Below are positions 59,513 through 64,000 of a stretch of DNA of 64,000 bases, piece after piece (the first letter of the stretch is position 1; every line of letters starts with the position of its first letter). The position numbers and the translations under genes are program-made. Below the pieces are notes generated by a model. The model saw nothing but the letters and a program-made list of their open reading frames with translations, searched no databases and was not told the origin of the DNA. The stretch is from CBDDLD01 sp965230605 (GTDB lineage: Bacteria; Bacteroidota; Bacteroidia; Flavobacteriales; Flavobacteriaceae), in NCBI GenBank assembly GCA_965230605.1, contig CBDDLD010000004.1:372001-436000 (forward strand), read 5' to 3'.

Positions 59513-60556
59513 CTAATTTTTTTTAATAAAGTCTTTTACAGCTTTAAATGTATTTGAGCGGTATTTAATAGTTCCTTTACTATCTATAATAAAATACGTT
59601 GGAAAAACAGTAATATACTGTTGTGTTGAGAATCGACCAGCGTAACCATCTATCTCTCTGTAATTTTTCCATGGATATAAATTATCCTTCATAAAATTTG
59701 CCCATACGTCATGTTTTAGATCCGTAGAAATACCAATAACTTCTACACTGTTTTGTTTTAGGAATTCATAGTCTTTCAACATCTGTTTATGATCCTTAAT
59801 GCAAGGCGGGCAATTTACAAACCAGAGATCTATTAAATAAGTAGTGTTAGTGTCTAGTACAATTTCTGTTTCCGTTTTGTCTAAACTATAGAAACGATAA
59901 TCACCAAGGTTAAGTTGTTTGCTAGACACCGCTTTTTCTATAGCATTAAAAGGGCTGTAAGCATGTTGTTTTAACGCATTTTTCTGACTGACAAGAATTC
60001 TGTGGATGGGTTTTAACTGTTCTGGGGTACTAATATTTCGATAGTAGTATTGGTTTGAGGGTTCAATAGAAAGTGGACTGCTTACATATGTTTTAACCTG
60101 ATCTAATAAAAAAGTATTGATAGTAGTACTATCTGCATTTTCATTGCGTAATTTCTTGTATGCTTCTTGAAAAGTTAAATATTGATAATGTAAATTACTA
60201 CCAATAATGGTGTCTATTTTTAAACCTCTATCAAAACGACCTTTGACAATAATGTTTTCGCCCTTAAGCCATAATTGTTCATTATAACTAGAATATTGTT
60301 TCCCGTTAGAATAAAACCAGACATTATAGAGATCATTGATACTGTCTTTTAAATTAACTCTTAAAGTGTCAGAATAGGGTAGAAACATAAACTCCCTATC
60401 CTGACCTATATTTGAAATAAAAACACTATCTATGGTCACATCCGATTGGATGTATAAATTGAGATCTGCTAAGTTTTCTATTCTATCTTCATTTGAGCGA
60501 CACGAACTAATCAAGAAAACTAAAGCAACTATAATGCCTGTAGTTCTAATTTTCAT
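59513..60556 (-). CDS. TlpA-like thiol-disulfide lipoprotein
   Basis: Periplasmic thiol-disulfide protein of 347 residues with a lipoprotein signal (FLISSC, Cys near residue 19) and an unknown N-terminal domain of about 200 residues. The C-terminal thioredoxin-like domain has the active site CPPC in LIDLWFVNCPPCIKDHK and the cis-Pro in ITVFPTYFIID. It overlaps the M56 gene by one base (TAATG), so its reductase role is tied to the BlaI/BlaR1-type operon, perhaps to extracytoplasmic thiol stress. Confidence 0.85.
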   Translation of the reverse strand: MKIRTTGIIVALVFLISSCRSNEDRIENLADLNLYIQSDVTIDSVFISNIGQDREFMFLPYSDTLRVNLKDSINDLYNVWFYSNGKQYSSYNEQLWLKGENIIVKGRFDRGLKIDTIIGSNLHYQYLTFQEAYKKLRNENADSTTINTFLLDQVKTYVSSPLSIEPSNQYYYRNISTPEQLKPIHRILVSQKNALKQHAYSPFNAIEKAVSSKQLNLGDYRFYSLDKTETEIVLDTNTTYLIDLWFVNCPPCIKDHKQMLKDYEFLKQNSVEVIGISTDLKHDVWANFMKDNLYPWKNYREIDGYAGRFSTQQYITVFPTYFIIDSKGTIKYRSNTFKAVKDFIKKN

Positions 60557-62679
60557 TAGCTCTTTTCAGAGAATACATTAGTTGAAGCATGTTTGCTTAT
60601 AATAGCCATATGCTTTTTATATTCAACTATTTCTTTTTCACTGTATACTTTTCCGTAGTAATTGTTATTCGAAAAAGTGTTTAGATAATTATAACTCGCT
60701 GCGATTTGTTTTCCTTCTTTTAATTTGGCCTCTTTTAACTTAGCTTCTTTGAGTTTAGCCTGTTTGAGTTTAGCTTCTTTTAACTTAGCTTCTTTGAGTT
60801 TAGCCTGTTTGAGTTTAGCTTCTTTTAACTTAGCTTCTTTGAGTTTAGCCTGTTTGAGTTTAGCTTCTTTTAACTTAGCTTCTTTAAGTTTGGCCCCTTC
60901 TAATTTTTTCTTTTTGGCTTTCGATTTTACCTCTATGATTTTTGGTTTAGAATAAATGTACACAGCTTCTTTGTTTTCCTTAGCCTTAGATTTTATATAT
61001 ATAGGATCTTTAGTCTTTACAATCTTTATAGCTTCATCCGAAGAGATTTCTTCCCCATCGTAATAAAAAACGCCTCCTTTCTTAGCATTTTCAATGACAA
61101 GATCTAAAGGTTTTTTTGGTGGCGGTGGTGGTGGAACTTCTCTAACCTCATGGTCAGGGACTTCAACAACTTCAACCACTTTTCCATCTTTTCTTTTAAT
61201 CTTAGAGACTTTTTCTGGGTGCTTTTTAGCATAATAAGCCGCTTTCTCCTTAAGCCTTGCTTTTTCCTTTACTGTTAAAGGCTTTGCTGGCGCTTCAACT
61301 TCAATAACCTCTACAACTTTCCCATCTTTAGTCTTTATCTTTTTTGGTGCAGGTGGCGGTGGAGGAGGCGGTGGAAGGTTAGGGAAAGGTTCAGCCTTTT
61401 CTTTTTGAGCATCCGTCATAAGGCTATAGAGGTACTCCATACGTTTTACATCAGCTTCTTTTATCCTGATCTTCTTTTTGCCAAATTGATTATAGTATTT
61501 AGCCAGTTTATTATACTCAGCAATTTGCGCTGGTGTAGCTTTCTTCTGCATCTGTGCAGGTATAGGCGGGAATGGCTTAATATTATATTTTTTGATATCG
61601 GAAGCACTCATTGAAGCGTAAAGCTTTTCGGCTTTAGCTACCATCTTTTGAAAATGAGAATTGTCAGATCGATCTGAGTTTAAGAATATTTTCAGAGCCT
61701 TAGAATATTCTAAACTTAAGGCATTATATTTTTTTACGGCCTCTTCTGAAGTATCTTCTTTGCTTTCAGTTTTGACTTGTAGACTTAAATCAGTTAATGG
61801 TTCTGACTCTAAAGTGTCTCGCTCTATAATAGTTTTACTACTAAAACTATAGAGTAATATGGCTGCTATAGGTAGTAGCAATACGCCTATTAACCAAGCT
61901 TTTGATTTTGATGTTTTTGTTTTCATGACTGTAAATCGTTTTTTAAATGATGAATAATTTATTGAATTTGCGAAGTGTTGCTGATGCATGTGTGATGAAA
62001 AGCTTAGTAATACATTTTGATATGAGGACCGTTCAACACCTTTGCTTATAACAGCTGCATCAGCTAAGAATTCGTGATTGAGTTTAATACTGCGTTTAAA
62101 GAGTATAAGTATAGGGTTAAACCAGAATATAATTTGCATAAGCTCTATGAATAAGATATCCATACTATGTTTCTCTCTGGCATGTGTTTCTTCGTGCAGA
62201 ATAACAGCTTCTGGTAAAGCATTAGACTCGTACTTAAACTTATTGAAAAATATATAATTAAAGAATGTATGAGGGTTAACATCTTTACCCATCAAAACAT
62301 AGGTGAAAGGATTACGTTTTAGTTTGAGGCTAGAGGCAATCTTATGCCTTAATTGATACAAATTATAAATAAATCGTATTGAAAATATAAGAACTCCAAT
62401 CAGATAAATAGTCCATAATACCGTTGCTACATTTATTATCGGCTGGTTAATTCCTGCTCCTGAAGCTGGAATGGATTCAGATATTAAAATACTTCCGTCT
62501 AAAGGTGTTGGGTCTACATACTGAGTTATTGTAATAAGAGGGATAATAACAGACAATATTGCTGTAGACAAAAGGTAAATACGCTTAAACTTATGGATGC
62601 TTTCGCGCTCTAATAATAGCTTATAGATACCCCAAAATATAAATAAGCAAGCAGTGAGTTTTAATATATAAATGCCCAT
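60556..62679 (-). CDS. BlaR1-type M56 metallopeptidase with Pro-rich linkers and AKLK[EQ] repeats
   Basis: Membrane zinc peptidase and receptor of 707 residues. N-terminal helices (about residues 1-20, 35-53, 85-106) lead to the zinc motif His162-Glu163-Glu-Thr-His166 and DILFIELMQIIFWFNPILILFKRSIKLNHEFLAD. A helix near residues 265-282 follows. The periplasmic part is highly charged, with two poly-proline linkers and, near residues 600-660, twelve AKLK[EQ] pentads. There is no TonB-like or penicillin-binding domain. It starts one base after blaI and overlaps tlpA by one base. Confidence 0.88.
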   Translation of the reverse strand: MGIYILKLTACLFIFWGIYKLLLERESIHKFKRIYLLSTAILSVIIPLITITQYVDPTPLDGSILISESIPASGAGINQPIINVATVLWTIYLIGVLIFSIRFIYNLYQLRHKIASSLKLKRNPFTYVLMGKDVNPHTFFNYIFFNKFKYESNALPEAVILHEETHAREKHSMDILFIELMQIIFWFNPILILFKRSIKLNHEFLADAAVISKGVERSSYQNVLLSFSSHMHQQHFANSINYSSFKKRFTVMKTKTSKSKAWLIGVLLLPIAAILLYSFSSKTIIERDTLESEPLTDLSLQVKTESKEDTSEEAVKKYNALSLEYSKALKIFLNSDRSDNSHFQKMVAKAEKLYASMSASDIKKYNIKPFPPIPAQMQKKATPAQIAEYNKLAKYYNQFGKKKIRIKEADVKRMEYLYSLMTDAQKEKAEPFPNLPPPPPPPPAPKKIKTKDGKVVEVIEVEAPAKPLTVKEKARLKEKAAYYAKKHPEKVSKIKRKDGKVVEVVEVPDHEVREVPPPPPPKKPLDLVIENAKKGGVFYYDGEEISSDEAIKIVKTKDPIYIKSKAKENKEAVYIYSKPKIIEVKSKAKKKKLEGAKLKEAKLKEAKLKQAKLKEAKLKEAKLKQAKLKEAKLKEAKLKQAKLKEAKLKEAKLKEGKQIAASYNYLNTFSNNNYYGKVYSEKEIVEYKKHMAIISKHASTNVFSEKS
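60731..60895 (-). repeat. Three identical 45-bp tandem repeats plus a partial copy
   Basis: Three identical 45-base units at 60731-60775, 60776-60820 and 60821-60865, followed by a diverging partial copy to about 60895. In frame, each unit encodes three pentads, AKLKE, AKLKE and AKLKQ, in the M56 protein at 60556. Identical units imply recent expansion by slippage or recombination, so copy number may vary between strains. Confidence 0.92.
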
Positions 62680-62680
62680 T

Positions 62681-63046
62681 TTACTTCTTTTTAATTTCGT
62701 TATCTATTAATGTCTTAAGAGCTTCTAATTCTTCTTTTGTTAAGTCCGTTTTCGTTGTAAAAAACGATGCAAACTGTGATGCACTATCGTTAAAGAATGT
62801 TTTTATAAGCCCATTAAAATGCTTGGAGAAATAATCTTCTTTCTTTACCAAAGGATAATACTCTCTAGATTTACCATAGGTTTTGTAAGCCACATATCCC
62901 TTGTCTATCATACGTTTTAATAACGTAGCGATGGTGGTGGTAGCAGGTTTTGGTTCGGGGTAAATCTCTATGAGATCTTTCATAAAAGCTTTATTAAGCT
63001 TCCATAGATATTGCATAAGCTGCTCCTCGGTTTTCGATAATTGCAT
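62681..63046 (-). CDS. BlaI/MecI-family repressor, second copy
   Basis: Winged-helix repressor of 121 residues. The DNA-binding domain QLSKTEEQLMQYLWKLNKAFMKDLIEIYPEPKPATTTIATLLKRMIDKGYVAYKTYG is BlaI-like, and the C-terminal half is the dimer/cleavage region. It is a paralogue of the protein at 45576 in the same repressor-then-M56 arrangement. The M56 gene starts 1 base after it. It is expected to bind the TACA/TGTA operator that overlaps its own promoter. Confidence 0.92.
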   Translation of the reverse strand: MQLSKTEEQLMQYLWKLNKAFMKDLIEIYPEPKPATTTIATLLKRMIDKGYVAYKTYGKSREYYPLVKKEDYFSKHFNGLIKTFFNDSASQFASFFTTKTDLTKEELEALKTLIDNEIKKK

Positions 63047-63048
63047 TA

Positions 63049-63084
63049 TTCTACAAGTTTAGAGTTTGTTCTACAAATGTAGAA
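63049..63084. promoter_or_regulatory. Tandem TACA/TGTA-type BlaI operators
   Basis: The main site is TTCTACA-AA-TGTAGAA (63069-63084), a 7-bp inverted repeat with a 2-base centre, close to the known MecI/BlaI TACA-TGTA operator. A weaker copy, TTCTACA-AG-TTTAGAG (63049-63064), lies 20 bp centre to centre towards the blaI start. Both cover the promoter or first bases of the transcript. Confidence 0.72.
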
Positions 63085-63104
63085 TAAAAAATTTAAAATC
63101 CAAT
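63074..63104 (-). promoter_or_regulatory. Promoter of the second BlaI operon (ATTG-N19-TACATTTG)
   Basis: On the minus strand ATTG (63104-63101) and TACATTTG (63081-63074) are 19 bases apart. The -7 box lies inside the main operator, so BlaI binding would block polymerase directly. Confidence 0.6.
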
Positions 63105-63135
63105 GTTAAATCTATCTTAAATTCGCTTAAATGCT

Positions 63136-63143
63136 TATATTTG
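63136..63143 (+). promoter_or_regulatory. -7 element of the M28 peptidase gene
   Basis: TATATTTG is an exact match, 30 bases before ATG 63174. No -33 box is visible. Confidence 0.4.
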
Positions 63144-63173
63144 TTACCGTTGCAATGAAAACACACCCCAATT

Positions 63174-64000
63174 ATGAACAAGAAATACACATTGATTATA
63201 GGTTTATTATGTTGTATGCAGATTAGTTTTGCACAAACAATTCAGGATATTATAGACCAGATAGATGTCAATAATCTGCAAACCACGGTGTCTATCCTTA
63301 CAGGTGGACAATCTACTATGATTAATGGCTCTTTACAGACGATTCCCTCTTGTGTGCACAATGCTAATGATCTTGCGGCTGACTATTTGGAAGAACAGTT
63401 CTTAGCTATGGATAATCTAACTGTAGAAGTCCAAAATTTTAACATTACCGGGAAGAATATAATTGCCACACAATTGGGGCAAACTAATCCAGACGATATT
63501 TATATCATTTGTGGCCATTATGATACTGTAGCTACTTATGGTGCTGATGATAACGCAACAGGTACAGCAGCAGTTTTAGAAATAGCCCGAGTGTTATCAA
63601 CTCAATGTGTAGATAATACAATCATATATGCGCTTTGGGATGAAGAAGAAATTGGTCTACGAGGATCTGACTTTTATGCCTCTCAAGCAGCCGACACTTC
63701 CGGAGGGAATACAAGAGATAATATAATAGCAGTTCTCAATTTAGACATGATGGGATATGATGGTGATGCTCCCGGAACTGCCGGAGATAATGAGTTTGAT
63801 ATAGACTTCAGAGCTCAATTTGGGAATTCTACTCAGATTAAAGACGATTTGTTAGCGATGTTGGCGACTTACACGTTCGACCTTACAGCAGTTGTGGTTA
63901 GTAATGGAACCTTTGGAAGTGACCATGCTAGCTTTTGGGATGAGAATTATTCGGCAGTTTTAGTAGGAGAGTCCTGGGAGACTAATGATCAAAACCCATT
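63174..64000 (+). CDS. M28 family zinc aminopeptidase, partial at window end
   Basis: Start of a secreted M28 peptidase; the window cuts it after 275 codons. A signal peptide (MNKKYTLIIGLLCCMQISFAQ) is followed by the zinc-site motifs YIICGHYDTVATYGADDNATGTAAVLEIARVL (His and bridging Asp), LWDEEEIGLRGSDFYA (Glu-Glu) and AVLNLDMMGYD (Asp), and then GSDHASFWDENY with the His. It is divergent from the second BlaI operon. A T9SS sorting domain, common in such proteins, would lie beyond the window. Confidence 0.88.
   Translation, partial: MNKKYTLIIGLLCCMQISFAQTIQDIIDQIDVNNLQTTVSILTGGQSTMINGSLQTIPSCVHNANDLAADYLEEQFLAMDNLTVEVQNFNITGKNIIATQLGQTNPDDIYIICGHYDTVATYGADDNATGTAAVLEIARVLSTQCVDNTIIYALWDEEEIGLRGSDFYASQAADTSGGNTRDNIIAVLNLDMMGYDGDAPGTAGDNEFDIDFRAQFGNSTQIKDDLLAMLATYTFDLTAVVVSNGTFGSDHASFWDENYSAVLVGESWETNDQNP

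Noticed and set aside
60725..60955. Plus-strand frame of 76 codons with LASLSLACLSLASFN repeats
   Set aside because: It is the mirror of the 45-bp repeats in the M56 gene on the minus strand; there is no ribosome-binding site or promoter, and the repeats explain the open frame.
1..64000. CRISPR arrays, insertion sequences, prophage or integrase genes
   Set aside because: Looked for repeated spacers, transposase motifs and terminal inverted repeats; only the 45-bp in-gene repeats were found, and no mobile element is supported.

Overview
The window is a stretch of low-GC chromosome from a member of the Bacteroidetes, most likely a marine Flavobacteriaceae. The evidence is a type IX secretion (T9SS) C-terminal sorting domain, many Bacteroidetes-typical families (DUF4271, DUF4296, DUF4407, DUF4260), a DnaE with a fused N-terminal exonuclease, an S16 with a long acidic tail, and repeated promoters of the Bacteroidetes type (TTTG, about 19 bases, TAnnTTTG). 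I see no prophage, insertion sequence, transposase or CRISPR array. Most of the window is core genome.

Layout. 1-5.7 kb: DUF4271 protein, polyprenol-phosphate mannosyltransferase, dihydroorotase, DUF4296 lipoprotein, epimerase, tyrS. 5.8-12.8 kb: YHS protein, LuxE-like protein, a large T9SS-secreted protein, a PhoB/PhoR-like two-component pair and a glycosyltransferase. 12.9-17.5 kb: trmB, a LysE-type exporter, an alkyltransferase-like protein, mrp, a NifU-type scaffold, then a ferredoxin-NADP reductase/ferredoxin operon behind a near-ideal CRP-type palindrome. 17.5-30.5 kb: metallophosphoesterase, acyl-CoA dehydrogenase, trmN6, rimM, rpsP, a TSP3-repeat lipoprotein, dnaE, an ArsR/AHSA1 operon with two operators, thioredoxin, a DUF58 protein and tRNA-Asp.

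30.5-36.5 kb is a molybdenum-hydroxylase island (XdhC, MocA-like protein, membrane protein, P-loop NTPase, 2Fe-2S subunit, molybdopterin subunit), preceded by a 43-codon ORF that looks like a scrap of another molybdopterin subunit. It is followed by 460 bases without a gene that carry a good promoter, several hairpins and a terminator, a candidate structured RNA. 37-43.5 kb: VCBS-repeat protein, NTF2-like lipoprotein, small secreted peptide, a TPR histidine kinase with its response regulator, and then, between convergent genes, a dyad plus a -7 box plus a terminator that together look like a small RNA gene.

43.5-49.2 kb is a BlaI/BlaR1-type operon (hydrolase, NTF2-like, BlaI, M56 peptidase with a TonB-like periplasmic domain, TPR protein, lipoprotein copy of that domain) headed by a perfect 42-bp palindrome. 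49-57 kb: Bax inhibitor-like protein, outer-membrane proteins, glycosyltransferase and flippase-like pair, ruvC, hemW and small genes. 57.5-63.1 kb: STAS protein, DUF4440 protein, DUF4407 protein and a second BlaI/BlaR1/TlpA operon, whose M56 protein has identical 45-bp tandem repeats and whose operator is of the classic TACA/TGTA type. The window ends inside an M28 peptidase gene.

The most interesting signals are regulatory: two BlaI-type systems with different tandem operators, a CRP-type box at class II spacing, an ArsR operator pair four helical turns apart, and two candidate non-coding RNAs. Function calls rest on motif recognition by eye; no database search was possible.
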